Shown here in pieces: positions 27,526-36,959 of a DNA stretch of 64,000 nucleotides; positions within the stretch are counted from its first letter, which is position 1, and every line of letters starts with the position of its first letter. The notes below the pieces were generated by a model that was not told the DNA's origin, searched no databases, and was given only the letters and a program-made list of their open reading frames with translations. Source of the DNA: Polyangiaceae bacterium. GTDB taxonomy: Bacteria; Myxococcota_A; Polyangia; Polyangiales; Polyangiaceae. The translations under genes and the position numbers were made by a program. The DNA is taken from assembly GCA_025936045.1 (NCBI GenBank), contig JAICUB010000001.1, positions 229,797 to 293,796 on the forward strand, written 5' to 3'.

Positions 27526-27552
27526 CGGAGCGCGGACTCGTGAGCCGCTCCG
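27526..27552. terminator. Hairpin between convergent genes
   Basis: CGGAGCG (27526-27532) pairs with CGCTCCG (27546-27552) across a 13-base loop, exactly in the gap between the two convergent genes. It has no T-run, so it would be a weak bidirectional terminator. Confidence 0.45.
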
Positions 27553-28437
27553 CTACGCCGGGGCGGCCACGTCGAGATCGAGGCGCGTCAAGTTCGGCGT
27601 GGCATCGCTCGGCGTGAAACGGCCGCGTTCGTCGCGAAGCACCCGCGAAGCGGCGACGTTCGGGTCGTGGGTGAACACGAGCCGCGTCCCGTCCGTGACG
27701 GCGCGCGCCAAAAGCTCGCTCTTTTCGTCGACGAGCTTTTCGGCGTAGCGGTCGTAGCCCATCGTGATGGGCGCGTGGAGCCACGGCGTCCCCGGGATCA
27801 AGTCCGAGCAAAAGAGCACCCGCTCGCGCAGTCCGGCAGCGATGCCGAGCAGTAGGCCCGGCGTGTGCCCTTCGCTGTCGACGAAGTCGAAGCCCGCGCC
27901 GAGCGCGACGCGGGCGCCCGCCGCGCCGTCGACGACGCGCAGGCGGCCGGAGCTTTCGAGCAGGTTCGGAAGCTCGGGGATGTAGGAGGCCCGATCGCGC
28001 GGGTGCGGCCGCTTCGCGCGTTCGAACGCGCGCGCCGAGACCACGATTTCGGCGCGTGGGAAGAGAAGCTCCGGCGGGCGACCCGCAGCAAACGGGGCGA
28101 GGAGACCGCCGGCGTGATCGAAATGGAGGTGGCTCAGCACGACACAATCGATGTCGCCGTCCGACAATCCGAGCGCGCCGAGCGACTCGAGCAACACGTG
28201 CCGCTCCTCGACCACGCCGTAGCGCTCGCGCAGGCTCGGCTCGAAGAACACGCCGATCCCCGTCTCGAACAGCACGCGGCGTCCCGGAGCCTCCACGAGC
28301 AGCGCGCGGCAGGCGAGGGGAATGCGCGACAGCTCGTCGGGCGGGAGCCAGCGGCTCCAGAGCGCTCGCGGCGCGTTGCCGAACATGGCGCCGCCGTCGA
28401 GGCGCTGGCTATTTCCGAGCAGCGTGCTCGCGAGCAT
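27553..28437 (-). CDS. Metallo-beta-lactamase-fold hydrolase
   Basis: This 294-residue enzyme has the dinuclear zinc motif HLHFDHAGG near residue 100, followed by conserved Asp/His positions ([25 protein letters not shown]). It lacks a signal peptide. The overall plan (N-terminal [20 protein letters not shown], then GIGVFF) resembles the lactonase and quorum-quenching branch, but many other small-molecule hydrolases share it. The substrate is therefore unassigned. It is divergent from the HIT gene with 45 bp between starts. Confidence 0.85.
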   Translation of the reverse strand: MLASTLLGNSQRLDGGAMFGNAPRALWSRWLPPDELSRIPLACRALLVEAPGRRVLFETGIGVFFEPSLRERYGVVEERHVLLESLGALGLSDGDIDCVVLSHLHFDHAGGLLAPFAAGRPPELLFPRAEIVVSARAFERAKRPHPRDRASYIPELPNLLESSGRLRVVDGAAGARVALGAGFDFVDSEGHTPGLLLGIAAGLRERVLFCSDLIPGTPWLHAPITMGYDRYAEKLVDEKSELLARAVTDGTRLVFTHDPNVAASRVLRDERGRFTPSDATPNLTRLDLDVAAPA

Positions 28438-28482
28438 CGGGTCAAGTATCGCTCACGTCCGGGCACCATGGTAGGAGCGGCC

Positions 28483-28896
28483 ATGGCGGACACGATTTTC
28501 GGGAAAATCCTGCGGGGCGAAGTCCCGAGCCACCGAGTGTACGAGGACGCGCACGTGCTCGCGTTCCTCGACGTGAATCCGCTCTCGCGCGGTCACCTGC
28601 TCGTGATTCCGAAGGAGCCGGCGGTGACGCTCGAAGAGCTCTCCGACGAGAGCGCGGCGGCGATCGGCCGTGTTTTGCCGCGTCTCGCGCGCGCCCTCAA
28701 GCGCGTGACGGGCGTCGCGAACTACAACGTGCTTCAGAACAACGGCGCGGGCGCGCACCAGGCCGTCGCCCACGTGCACTTTCATCTGATCCCGAAGCCG
28801 AACGCCGGGGAAGGCCTCGGGCTCGAGTGGGTACCGAAGAAGCTCGAGGGCGGCGCCGAGCTCGCGAAAGAGCTCACCGCCGCGCTCGCCGGTTGA
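28483..28896 (+). CDS. HIT family nucleotide-binding hydrolase
   Basis: This is a 137-residue histidine-triad protein. The start 28483 follows GTAGGAGCGG. Family blocks are FGKILRGEVPSHRVYEDAHV, AFLDVNPLSRGHLLVIPKEP, YNVLQNNGAGAHQAVAHVHF and the catalytic triad HVHFHLIP (His-phi-His-phi-His). HIT proteins cleave AMP from lysine or other adenylated compounds in the cytoplasm. The length and sequence are typical of the HINT branch. The gene is monocistronic. Confidence 0.93.
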   Translation: MADTIFGKILRGEVPSHRVYEDAHVLAFLDVNPLSRGHLLVIPKEPAVTLEELSDESAAAIGRVLPRLARALKRVTGVANYNVLQNNGAGAHQAVAHVHFHLIPKPNAGEGLGLEWVPKKLEGGAELAKELTAALAG

Positions 28897-28975
28897 CGCC
28901 TGCTCTCGACGCCTTCAGCGCGCGGAGCCGGAGTGCGAGAGCACCGCGCTTCGCCGCGCCACGCGCGCCCCCAAT

Positions 28976-29494
28976 TCAGGCGCGCGTGCCGTCTCGAAGG
29001 TGCACGCTCACCGCGGGGGGCTTTGCGAGCGTTTGGAGCACGACGCAGTAGCGCTCGCTGAGCTCGACGAGCTTCTTCAGTTTGTCGCTCGCGACGTCCG
29101 CCCGCAGCGTGAACGTCAGGCTCATGTTCGCGAAGCCGACCGGCGCGTCCCGCGCGACGCCGAGCGTCCCGCGGAAATCGACGTCGCCTTCCGCTTCGAC
29201 GACCGCGTCCTCGAGCGTGATGCCCATCGCCGTCGCGACCGCCGCGAGCGTGACGCCGGCGCAGCCGACCAGCGCTTCGAGCAGCATGTCGCCGGAGCAG
29301 GCCCCGCTGCCGTCGCCGGCCGCAGCCTGGTGCAGGCCGACCGGCACGCCCGGCTTGCCCGTCTCGAGCTTGCAAGTGACGCTCGCCTGGTCGACGCGAC
29401 CGCGCGCGCGCAGCCGGACGACGGCGGAGGTCGGAGCCTCCTTGTAGCGGCTTTTGAGCGGAGCTTGCCGCTCGCGCAATTCCTCGGGAGTCAC
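28976..29494 (-). CDS. OsmC/Ohr family peroxiredoxin-like protein
   Basis: This 172-residue protein is read from a GTG at 29494 whose first base pairs overlap the stop of pgi (GTGA), so translation is probably coupled. The OsmC domain has two conserved Cys: one in [13 protein letters not shown] and one in [11 protein letters not shown], the pair used to reduce organic hydroperoxides. The N-terminal [20 protein letters not shown] is a short extension. OsmC-like proteins defend against organic peroxides. Linkage to a glycolytic enzyme is unusual and may simply be an operon of convenience. Confidence 0.85.
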   Translation of the reverse strand: MTPEELRERQAPLKSRYKEAPTSAVVRLRARGRVDQASVTCKLETGKPGVPVGLHQAAAGDGSGACSGDMLLEALVGCAGVTLAAVATAMGITLEDAVVEAEGDVDFRGTLGVARDAPVGFANMSLTFTLRADVASDKLKKLVELSERYCVVLQTLAKPPAVSVHLRDGTRA

Positions 29495-31128
29495 GCGCGC
29501 CCCTGGGCTTTGCGATAGCGGCGGAGCAGCGCGTTCGTCGAGCCGTCGTGCGCGAGCGCGGGCGCCGCAGCGGCTTCGATTTCGGAGGCGATGCGCTTCG
29601 CGAGCACCTTGCCGAGCTCGACGCCCCATTGGTCGAAGGAATTCACCCCCCAGATGGTGCCCTGGACGAACACCTTGTGCTCGTAGAGCGCGATCAACCG
29701 TCCGAGCGCGGCGGGCGTCATGCGCTCGAGCAAGAGCGTGCTCGAGGGCCGATTGCCCGGGAACGTGCGGTGCGGGACGAGCTCGGGCTTCACGCCTTCG
29801 GCACGCACTTCCTCCGCCGTCTTGCCGAAGGCGAGCGCTTCGGACTGCGCGAAGAGGTTTGCCATCAAGAGGTCGTGGTGCTTGCCGAGCGGGTTTTCGC
29901 TCCGCAAAAAGCCGATGAAGTCGCAGGGGATGAGCTTCGTCCCCTGGTGAATCAGCTGGTAAAAGGCGTGCTGTCCGTTCGTGCCGGGTTCGCCCCAGAT
30001 GATTGGGCCCGTCTGGTAATCGACCGGGCGCCCCGCGAGATCGACGCGCTTGCCGTTGCTCTCCATATCGAGCTGCTGGAGGTACGCGGGCAGCCGCGCG
30101 AGGTACTGATCGTAGGGCAGGACGGCGTGCGTCTCCGCCCCGAAGAAGTTGTTGTAAAAGACGCCGAGCACGCCGAGGAGGACGGGCAGATTTTGCTCGA
30201 AGGGAGCACGCCGGAAGTGCTCGTCGAGCTCGCGAAAACCCGCCAAAAACTCGCGAAAACCCGCCGGGCCGATCGCGACCATGAGCGACAGGCCGATGGC
30301 GGAGTCGACCGAATAGCGCCCGCCGACCCAATCCCAAAACCCGAACATGTTCGCGGTGTCTATGCCTAATCGCGCACCCTCCGCGCCGTTCGTCGACACG
30401 GCGACTATGTTTTTGGCGACGGCGCCGTCGCTCCCGAGCTGGCCGACGAGCCAGGCGCGCGCCGTCTTCGCGTTCTCGAGCGTCTCGAGCGTCGTGAACG
30501 TCTTCGAGCACACGATGAAGAGCGTGTCCTCGGGGTTCGCGTCGCGCACGGCTTCGGCGAAATCCGTGGCGTCGATGTTGGAGACGAAGCGGAGCTCGAG
30601 CGCACGGTCGCTCACGCTGCGGAGCGCTTGGTACGCCATGGCCGGACCGAGGTCGGAGCCGCCGATGCCGATGTTGACGACACGGCGGATGCGCTTGCCC
30701 GTGTGGCCCGTCCAGACACCGCTGCGCACGCGCTCCGCGAACTCGCCCATGCGCTCGAGGACGGCGTGCACCTCGGGCACGACGTTCTTGCCGTCGACCA
30801 AAATGCTCGCGCCCGCGGGCGCGCGGAGCGCGATGTGCAGCACCGAGCGCCCTTCGGTCGCGTTGATGGGCGCGCCCGTGAACATCGCCTCGATGCGGGC
30901 CGCGAGGCCACGCGCCTTGGCGACGGCGAGGAGCGCGTCGAGCGCCGGGGCGTCGACGCGGTGCTTCGAGTAATCGAGGAAGATCCCGGCTGCTTCGAGC
31001 GAGAAGCGTTCGGCGCGGCCCGCGTCGTCGGCGAACAGGCGGCGCAGCGGCACGTCGCGCAGGCGTGCGGCATGACCTTCGAGCGCTTGCCACTCGGGCA
31101 GCGCGGTGAGCGGCTTCGACTCTGACAT
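29491..31128 (-). CDS. pgi: Glucose-6-phosphate isomerase
   Basis: This enzyme interconverts glucose-6-phosphate and fructose-6-phosphate. The 545-residue length is normal for the long bacterial/eukaryotic type. Signatures are [74 protein letters not shown] (active-site Glu and His) and [20 protein letters not shown] with the catalytic Lys after it. All catalytic segments are intact. The stop overlaps the OsmC start. A phosphodiesterase gene lies 31 bp upstream in the same direction, so the three may form one operon. Confidence 0.96.
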   Translation of the reverse strand: MSESKPLTALPEWQALEGHAARLRDVPLRRLFADDAGRAERFSLEAAGIFLDYSKHRVDAPALDALLAVAKARGLAARIEAMFTGAPINATEGRSVLHIALRAPAGASILVDGKNVVPEVHAVLERMGEFAERVRSGVWTGHTGKRIRRVVNIGIGGSDLGPAMAYQALRSVSDRALELRFVSNIDATDFAEAVRDANPEDTLFIVCSKTFTTLETLENAKTARAWLVGQLGSDGAVAKNIVAVSTNGAEGARLGIDTANMFGFWDWVGGRYSVDSAIGLSLMVAIGPAGFREFLAGFRELDEHFRRAPFEQNLPVLLGVLGVFYNNFFGAETHAVLPYDQYLARLPAYLQQLDMESNGKRVDLAGRPVDYQTGPIIWGEPGTNGQHAFYQLIHQGTKLIPCDFIGFLRSENPLGKHHDLLMANLFAQSEALAFGKTAEEVRAEGVKPELVPHRTFPGNRPSSTLLLERMTPAALGRLIALYEHKVFVQGTIWGVNSFDQWGVELGKVLAKRIASEIEAAAAPALAHDGSTNALLRRYRKAQGRA

Positions 31129-31158
31129 GGCGGCGCCGAATCTATCAGCGTTCGGCGC

Positions 31159-31890
31159 TCACGTCGCCTCGAGCTCGAGCTCCGCGCAGAGCGGCAAGTG
31201 GTCGGACGCCTGGCGCGTGAGCGGATTTTTCAGCGGCCCGCACGCGTGGGCGCGCACGCTGCCGCGGACGAAAATGCCGTCGAGCGGGCGGATCGGCACC
31301 GCGGCCGGGAACGTGTTCGTCGCGTGGCCGGCACGCACGAAACCCGCGGGCGCGAGGAAGCGCGGACCGAGCGAGCCCCACACGTCGTTCAAATCCCCGC
31401 CGACCACGACGGGCGTCGGCTGGTGGAGGTGTCGGAGCTCGGGCGAGCCGAGGAAGCGCTCGAGTTGCAAGGCGCGCTCGGAGCCGGCGAGGCCGAGGTG
31501 TAAATTGTAGGCGGCGACCGTGCGCGTATGGGTCCCGACGCGGACCCGGAGATGGGCGCCGATCGCGCCGCGGCGCTTGCGGCGGCCGATCGTGAGGTCG
31601 ATCTCGTCGGTGCGCGTGATGGGATGGCGGCTGAGGATCGCGTTGCCGTAGCCGCCGATGGTAAAGCGGTGCTGCGGGCAAAACGCCATGTGCTCCATCC
31701 CGAGCGCCTCGGCGAGAAGCTCGGCCTGATCGTGGAAAGACGCGCGCGGCAGGCCGTCGGTGACCTCCTGGAGCAGCGCCACGTCGGGCGCGATTTCCGC
31801 GAGGACGGCCACCACGCGGTCGATGCGATAGCGCCGATCGACGCCGCCGATGCCCTTGTGGATGTTCCAGCTCACGATCGAGAGCCGCAT
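31159..31890 (-). CDS. Endonuclease/exonuclease/phosphatase family protein
   Basis: This 243-residue enzyme has the EEP fold. Recognisable metal and catalytic sites are WNIHKGIGG (Asn), LLQEV (Glu), YNLHLGLAGSERALQLER, VVVGGDLNDVWGS (Asp-x-Asn) and SDHLPLCAEL (Asp-His). The opening MRLSIVSWNIHKGIG matches small bacterial phosphodiesterases related to phospholipases and nucleases. There is no signal peptide. The substrate cannot be told from sequence. It is upstream of pgi in the same direction and divergent from a Ser/Thr kinase. Confidence 0.85.
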   Translation of the reverse strand: MRLSIVSWNIHKGIGGVDRRYRIDRVVAVLAEIAPDVALLQEVTDGLPRASFHDQAELLAEALGMEHMAFCPQHRFTIGGYGNAILSRHPITRTDEIDLTIGRRKRRGAIGAHLRVRVGTHTRTVAAYNLHLGLAGSERALQLERFLGSPELRHLHQPTPVVVGGDLNDVWGSLGPRFLAPAGFVRAGHATNTFPAAVPIRPLDGIFVRGSVRAHACGPLKNPLTRQASDHLPLCAELELEAT

Positions 31891-31960
31891 GCTATCTTCG
31901 ACCGTGTAGCGCGGAAGTCGGGCGCACTCGTGAGCGGGTCATGGAATCGTCGATTGTCGG

Positions 31961-33292
31961 ATGACACAGGGTAGCGCGCTCTTCGGCTCGGTCGTCGCGC
32001 AGCGTTACGTGGTCATGGAGCAACTCGGGTCCGGCGGCATGGGCGCCGTGTATCTCGGCCGCCACGTGAGCTTGGGGCAGAAGGTCGCGATCAAGTTCAT
32101 CCACCCCGAGCTCTCGCAGAGCGAGGAGGTGCGCCGGCGCTTCGACACGGAAGCGAAGGCCGCCGCCGCGATCAAGAGCCGCCACGCCGTTGCGGTGATC
32201 GATCACGGTGTCGCCGAGAGCGGGCAGCCGTTCATAGTCATGGAGTATCTCGAGGGTCAGTCCCTCGAGCAAGCGATGCGTGAGCGCGGCCGCCTGCCGT
32301 TCGAGGAAGTGACCGAGATCGTCGTGCAGGTTGCGCGCGCTCTCGAGCAGGCTCACGCCGCGGGGATCGTTCATCGCGATCTGAAGCCCGACAATATCTT
32401 CCTCGCGAAGGACACGGAAGCATCTCGCTTCGGTTGGATCGTGAAGGTGTTGGATTTCGGCATCGCCAAGGTCGTGCACGACGACAACGTAGGCGGCGTC
32501 GGAACCACCAAGACGGGCATGGTGCTCGGCACGCCGCTCTTCATGAGCCCGGAGGCGCTCACGGCGTCCGCGCCCGTGAGCCCCGCCTCCGATATCTGGT
32601 CGCTCGGAGCCTGCGCTTTTGCTGCGGCCTGCGGTCGCGTGCCGTTCGAGGGCGAAGCGATCGGAGACGTCGTGCTCAAGGTGTGCGCCGCGCCGATGCC
32701 GATACCGAGTCAATATGCCCCGGAGCTTCCCCGCGCCTTCGACGCTTGGTTCGCGAAGGCGTGCGCCCGCGACATGCGGCACCGCTTCCGTCGCGTGGGC
32801 GAAATGGCGGATGCTCTCCGCCGTCTCGAAGAATGGTCGCGCGCGCAGCAGGAGCGATCGCTCTACGAGATTCGGCCGATCGGCTCGATCGTCGACATCG
32901 AGAGCGCCCTCGACATCAGCGAGCCGCGCACGTCGAGTCGGGGGCTCGTGCTCGGCGGCATGCTCGCGGGCGTCGCGCTGACGCTCGGTGCGCTCGGGTA
33001 CTACGTGCTCCAGCGCACGCGAGCGGCGGACGAAACGGCGCGTGCCGCCACGGCGCGCGAGGCGGAAATCGTCGCCGCGGACAACGAGCGGAAGCTCCGC
33101 GAAGCGGAACGACGGTCCCGGCCTTTGCCCGAGGCGTCCGCCGTGGACGCGGGCGCTCCCGACGCCGGCTCGCCGGAAGGGGGCCGCGGGCGCCGCCGCC
33201 GTCGCGCGACGCCGGCCCCCGTAGAAACGCCCGAGCCGAGCAAGCAGGACGGGACGGGGCCAAGCCCCCGCGCCGGCTCCTCGGCGCTGTGA
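31961..33292 (+). CDS. Transmembrane Ser/Thr protein kinase
   Basis: This 443-residue Hanks-type kinase has the glycine loop GSGGMGAVYLG, VAIKFI Lys, HRDLKPDNIFL, DFGIAKVV and GTPLFMSPEAL. One membrane span (VLGGMLAGVALTLGALGYYV, about 330-350) is followed by a short, charged coiled segment (ETARAATAREAEIVAADNER) and an Arg/Pro-rich tail. The gene is followed by frr and then by a PP2C phosphatase, all on the plus strand; the kinase and phosphatase could work on common substrates. The start at ATG 31961 gives a complete domain. Confidence 0.9.
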   Translation: MTQGSALFGSVVAQRYVVMEQLGSGGMGAVYLGRHVSLGQKVAIKFIHPELSQSEEVRRRFDTEAKAAAAIKSRHAVAVIDHGVAESGQPFIVMEYLEGQSLEQAMRERGRLPFEEVTEIVVQVARALEQAHAAGIVHRDLKPDNIFLAKDTEASRFGWIVKVLDFGIAKVVHDDNVGGVGTTKTGMVLGTPLFMSPEALTASAPVSPASDIWSLGACAFAAACGRVPFEGEAIGDVVLKVCAAPMPIPSQYAPELPRAFDAWFAKACARDMRHRFRRVGEMADALRRLEEWSRAQQERSLYEIRPIGSIVDIESALDISEPRTSSRGLVLGGMLAGVALTLGALGYYVLQRTRAADETARAATAREAEIVAADNERKLREAERRSRPLPEASAVDAGAPDAGSPEGGRGRRRRRATPAPVETPEPSKQDGTGPSPRAGSSAL

Positions 33293-33329
33293 TATATGGT
33301 GCGCCACGCGTGCCGAGGCGCAAAAAAGC

Positions 33330-33887
33330 ATGATCGACGACGTATTGTCCGAGCTCAAGCAAGGCATCGAGAAGGCGAAGGAAGCCCTCCGCCGCGATCT
33401 CTCGAAGCTCCGAACCGGGCGCGCCCACCCCGGCATGCTCGAGAATCTCCGCGTCGAGTACTACGGGCAGAGCACGCCCATCGCGCAGATGGCGAACATC
33501 AACGTGCCCGAGCCGCGCCTCATCACGGTCAAGCCGTGGGACAAGTCGCAGGTCCAGGCCGTGGAGAAGGCCATCCGCGAGAGCGACCTCGGGCTAAACC
33601 CTCAGGTCGACAGCGAGCTCATCCGCATTCCGATCCCGCCCCTCAGCGAGGAGCGCCGTAAGGAGCTCGTGAAGGTCGCGAAAAAGAACGGGGAGGAATG
33701 CAAGGTGGCCGTGCGCAAGGCGCGCCACGACGCCCTCGACATGCTGAGCGAGATCGAGAAAGACGGTGGAGCGAGCAAGGACGACGTCGATCGCGGCAAG
33801 AAAAAAGCCGAGGAAATCGTCTCCGAGTCGGGCGCCGCCGTCGACCACATCGTGCAGCAAAAGGAAAAGGAAATCCTGACCGTCTAG
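33330..33887 (+). CDS. frr: Ribosome recycling factor
   Basis: This 185-residue translation factor splits post-termination ribosomes together with EF-G. The sequence is typical throughout: KAKEALRRDLSKLRTGRAHP, LRVEYYGQSTPIAQMANINV, PIPPLSEERRKELVKVAKK and the final helical hairpin. It is usually found downstream of rpsB-tsf-pyrH. Here it lies between a Ser/Thr kinase and a PP2C phosphatase, 37 bp after the kinase, so the standard cluster has been broken in this genome or lies elsewhere. Confidence 0.96.
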   Translation: MIDDVLSELKQGIEKAKEALRRDLSKLRTGRAHPGMLENLRVEYYGQSTPIAQMANINVPEPRLITVKPWDKSQVQAVEKAIRESDLGLNPQVDSELIRIPIPPLSEERRKELVKVAKKNGEECKVAVRKARHDALDMLSEIEKDGGASKDDVDRGKKKAEEIVSESGAAVDHIVQQKEKEILTV

Positions 33888-33917
33888 GAGCGGAGCGGGG
33901 GCGTAGACAATGCGGAA

Positions 33918-33982
33918 GCGAGAGCGAAGCCCGTGAAGGGCAAAGACCGTGTCGCGAGAGCGAGCCCGTCAGGGGAAAACCG
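33918..33982. repeat. Imperfect tandem repeat after frr
   Basis: Two ~30-bp units (33918-33949 and 33954-33982) share GCGAGAGCGA, GCCCGT and a GGG/AAAACCG end. They lie in the 195-bp gap before the PP2C gene. No clear hairpin and no gene was found there. Confidence 0.5.
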
Positions 33983-34082
33983 CTAGACCGGACGCTTGAC
34001 ACGAAGAAGCTGGCATGAAACCGTGTGGAGTTGACGAACCGGCCTTACAAAAAGGCCAGGGTTCTCGGTTCGGAAGGATGGC

Positions 34083-34964
34083 ATGCGCGCAGTAGCGGCC
34101 GGGATCAGCGATGTGGGGCTTCAGCGCGACCACAACGAGGACAGCTTCGCGATCCTCAAGGAGCAGCGCCTGTTCATCGTGGCCGACGGCATGGGCGGCC
34201 ATCGCGCAGGTGACGTCGCGAGCAGACTCGCGACCGAATCGATCGTGGACTTCTTCCGCGCTGCTGCGAACGAAGGTTACACCTGGCCGTTCCCGTTCGA
34301 CACGCGCCTGACGGACGAGGAGAACCGGCTGCTCTGCGGCATCCGGATCGCCAATCGTCAGATCATCGAGCGGAGCACGCGTTCACGCGAGTGCCAGGGC
34401 ATGGGCACCACCGTCGTCGGCTGCCTCTTCAGCTCGGCGAAGGGGAAGATGTTCATCGGGCACGTCGGCGACAGCCGCGCCTACCGCGTTAGAAATCAGC
34501 AGATCCAGCTCATGACGCGCGACCATTCGCTCGTCAACGACTACCTCCTCGCGATGCCGGAGCTCACCGAGGAACAGCGCAGCGAGCTCCCGAAGAACGT
34601 GATCACGCGCGCGCTCGGCATGCAGGAGCAAGTCGCCGTCGACATTCAGAGCGACGACGCCGTCGCGGGCGACTGCTACGTGCTCTGTTCCGACGGCCTG
34701 AGCGGCATGGTCGAGGACCGCGAAATCCTCGAGGTCGTGAGCACGACGAGCGATCTCGAAGTCGCGTGCCGCCGCCTGATCGCGCTCGCCAACGAGCACG
34801 GCGGTGAAGACAACATCACCGCGCTGATCGTCCGAGTCGAACAGCAAGCCGAAGGCGAGATCAGCCTCTCCGACACGCTGCCGACGCCCGTGACGATGCG
34901 CCAGCCGCTCGACGGTCAGGCGGACACGCCGCCCGCTGGCGTCGTGGGCGGCAAGCGCGACTGA
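34083..34964 (+). CDS. PP2C-type Ser/Thr protein phosphatase
   Basis: This 293-residue phosphatase has the metal-binding PPM motifs: GISDVGLQRDHNEDSF, FIVADGMGGHRAGD, QGMGTTVVG, GHVGDSRAYRVRNQQIQLMT, LCSDGLSGMVEDREI and the last Asp in GGEDNITALIVRV. All are present, so it is predicted active and cytoplasmic. PP2C enzymes reverse Hanks-type kinase phosphorylation. The kinase at 31961-33292 lies two genes upstream. The C-terminal 40 residues are a flexible extension. Confidence 0.92.
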   Translation: MRAVAAGISDVGLQRDHNEDSFAILKEQRLFIVADGMGGHRAGDVASRLATESIVDFFRAAANEGYTWPFPFDTRLTDEENRLLCGIRIANRQIIERSTRSRECQGMGTTVVGCLFSSAKGKMFIGHVGDSRAYRVRNQQIQLMTRDHSLVNDYLLAMPELTEEQRSELPKNVITRALGMQEQVAVDIQSDDAVAGDCYVLCSDGLSGMVEDREILEVVSTTSDLEVACRRLIALANEHGGEDNITALIVRVEQQAEGEISLSDTLPTPVTMRQPLDGQADTPPAGVVGGKRD

Positions 34965-34974
34965 GCGTTACTCG

Positions 34975-34999
34975 GGGCCGCCGAACGTCGTGGCGGCCC
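34975..34999. terminator. Bidirectional hairpin between convergent genes
   Basis: GGGCCGCC (34975-34982) pairs perfectly with GGCGGCCC (34992-34999) over a 9-base loop, in the 54-bp gap between the PP2C gene and the convergent lipoprotein gene. It has no T-run. Confidence 0.5.
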
Positions 35000-35018
35000 G
35001 CGTCCCCCGCCGGGCGGC

Positions 35019-35609
35019 TCAGTTCTGTTCTTCGCCGGTCTTGCAGTACTCGAAGGCGATGGTGCCGTGCACGCTGCACCCGCTCGAGTTGTCGTCGATG
35101 GAGCCGATGAGCGGACAGTCGACGTCGGTGAGGAGTGCGCCCTTCTTGAGCGTTCCGACGGGACCGAAGGTGCAGCCGGGGCTGCCCATGATCTGACTCG
35201 TCTGAGGACCCGTGTCGGGGGAGATCTGGGTCATCTGGCCCGTATTGGTGGCCGTCTGCTTCGGGTCGGCGATCGTGCCGGTGAACGAAAAGCTCGCCGG
35301 CTTGTGGCCGTTCTCGTCCGCGCCGCTGATGGTCGCGTTGAAGCTGCCGTCGCTTTTGACGATGCAATCGACCGTCACCCCCTGCTTGCCGTTCTCGATC
35401 GTCTTACCGGGATCGGGCTGGCCGATCTGATAGGTGAAGGAACCTACGGTGCCCGCGTTACAGGAGCGCGTGTCGGTGTACATTTTCGACGGCGGGCTCA
35501 GCGACATCGAAACACCCGCGGCCGGCGGTGTGGGCGGCGGGTCGCTGCAGGACGCGGCCGACAGCGCTAACGGGACGGAAACCAGAAACGGTGCGACGCG
35601 AGCAAGCAT
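35019..35609 (-). CDS. Small secreted lipoprotein
   Basis: This is a 196-residue lipoprotein (signal VAPFLVSVPLALSAASC, Cys21). The body is beta-rich with four conserved-looking Cys (RSCNAGTVGSFTYQIG, VTVDCIVKSDGSFNATISG, SPGCTFGPVG, VDCPLIGS) that could form two disulfides. I do not recognise a family. It is likely exposed on the periplasmic or outer surface. It lies 72 bp downstream of the phosphoesterase stop in the same direction. Confidence 0.6.
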   Translation of the reverse strand: MLARVAPFLVSVPLALSAASCSDPPPTPPAAGVSMSLSPPSKMYTDTRSCNAGTVGSFTYQIGQPDPGKTIENGKQGVTVDCIVKSDGSFNATISGADENGHKPASFSFTGTIADPKQTATNTGQMTQISPDTGPQTSQIMGSPGCTFGPVGTLKKGALLTDVDCPLIGSIDDNSSGCSVHGTIAFEYCKTGEEQN

Positions 35610-35681
35610 AGGGGACTCCGAAGCTCAGTCTAGTACCGCTTCAATCCCCGGCGCAACGAGCGCGGTGCACCTGGCTATCGC

Positions 35682-36659
35682 TCACGCCGGCGAGGCGGCT
35701 CGGCTGGGCTCGAACGGCAGCTCGCTGATGGCCGGCTCCCCGCCCGTTTCGCGCACGCCGCGATAGCCGAGACCGTGGTCCGTACTCTCGGGTTGCCAAG
35801 CGAGGGGAGCCTTCTTACGGACGGAGCCCGGGGCGGGCAACGGAAAGACGAGCGAACGGGCCGCGTGATGCCGCACGCGCGCGGTCACGTCGTGGTGCTC
35901 CTGGTGGATGTGGCCGTAAAACACGGTCGCGTCCGTGAAGCGCGCGATGAGCTCGATGACCTTGGAGCCGTCTTGCGTCGCCCAATCCCAGCTCGGGAAA
36001 AGATCGAACAGCGGCCGGTGCGCGAGCACGACGAGCGGCGTGTCGAGCGGGAGCGGCGCCAGATCGCGCGCGAGCCAGTCGAGCTGCGCTTCACCGACCG
36101 TGTTGCCGGCCGAGACGTTGTCGAGCCTGACGAAGTGAACGCCCCCGTGCTCGAAGGAGCCGTGTGTTTCGCCGAAGGCCTCGCGGAACGCGGCGCCTTG
36201 GTCGGGCCCCGCGTCGTGCTCGCCAGGCAGGTAGTAGCGCGTCTTCACCTTGAGATCGGCGACGATGCGCGAAAACTCTCGCATCCGACGGCGGCGTTCG
36301 ACGCCGTCCTCGGTCGTGTGCGTGAGGTCGCCGGTGAATACGACGAAGTCGGGCTCGAGGGGCGAGGCGTTGATCTTCGCGACGGCGTCCTTCAGCGTGT
36401 GAGACGCTTCCGGATTGTTCGGGCCTTCGTAGCCGAAATGCGTGTCCGTCAGCTGCAGGAAGAGGAAGTCGGGGCGCGGGCGCGGCGTGGGTGAGCGGGG
36501 CAGGGGCGGCTTGGCCGGCGTGGTTCCGGCCGGCGTCGAGGCCGCGCAGCCGACGAGCGCCGAGGCGGAAACGAGGCCGCCGACCGCCAAAAGCTGGATG
36601 AGCTCGCGGCGGTCGAGGTTCGTGAGTTGTTCGGTCGTGGTTTTACGGGGGCTCTGCAT
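35682..36659 (-). CDS. Tat-exported metallophosphoesterase lipoprotein
   Basis: ATG 36659 gives 325 residues. The N-terminus has a twin-arginine signal (DRRELIQLLAVGGL) followed by a lipobox ALVGC, so the enzyme is probably folded in the cytoplasm, exported by Tat and lipid-anchored. The calcineurin-like fold is complete: LTDTHFG, FTGDLTH, LPGEHD, VLAHRPL and GHIHQEHHDV supply the two-metal site. The substrate may be phosphomonoesters, diesters or cyclic nucleotides. It is divergent from the second ECF-sigma gene. Confidence 0.85.
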   Translation of the reverse strand: MQSPRKTTTEQLTNLDRRELIQLLAVGGLVSASALVGCAASTPAGTTPAKPPLPRSPTPRPRPDFLFLQLTDTHFGYEGPNNPEASHTLKDAVAKINASPLEPDFVVFTGDLTHTTEDGVERRRRMREFSRIVADLKVKTRYYLPGEHDAGPDQGAAFREAFGETHGSFEHGGVHFVRLDNVSAGNTVGEAQLDWLARDLAPLPLDTPLVVLAHRPLFDLFPSWDWATQDGSKVIELIARFTDATVFYGHIHQEHHDVTARVRHHAARSLVFPLPAPGSVRKKAPLAWQPESTDHGLGYRGVRETGGEPAISELPFEPSRAASPA

Positions 36660-36846
36660 ACTCTTCCAAACGCGGGCGGCGCCAAGCGGTTCCTTACCGG
36701 CCCGCGGGAACCAGCAGGCGGGCACGCACGTTTTCCAAGAGGAGACCGTGAAGCCCCAACTACAGCCAAGCTCGCTTGGGTGTATCGAAACAGGAAAGTA
36801 CCGACGGGACAGACCACGCCAAAAGCGAGTGAATTTTGCGGGCCTC

Positions 36847-36899
36847 ACCCAAGTGGGGCTCCCAAATTCACGATCGATGCAAGTGGTCCCCGGTGTAGG
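36847..36899 (+). repeat. 53-bp interspersed repeat, copy 2
   Basis: It differs from 16107-16159 at one position. Here an extra inverted pair, GTGAATTT (36829-36836) and AAATTCAC (36864-36871), encloses part of the repeat, so this copy could form a larger hairpin. It ends 60 bp before the ECF-sigma start. Two copies in 64 kb suggest a genome-wide family. Confidence 0.8.
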
Positions 36900-36959
36900 C
36901 CGCGCCGGGAACGCCCCGCCCCGCTGTCGTCTTCGAGAGCGAGCTGGTATGCGATCCGG

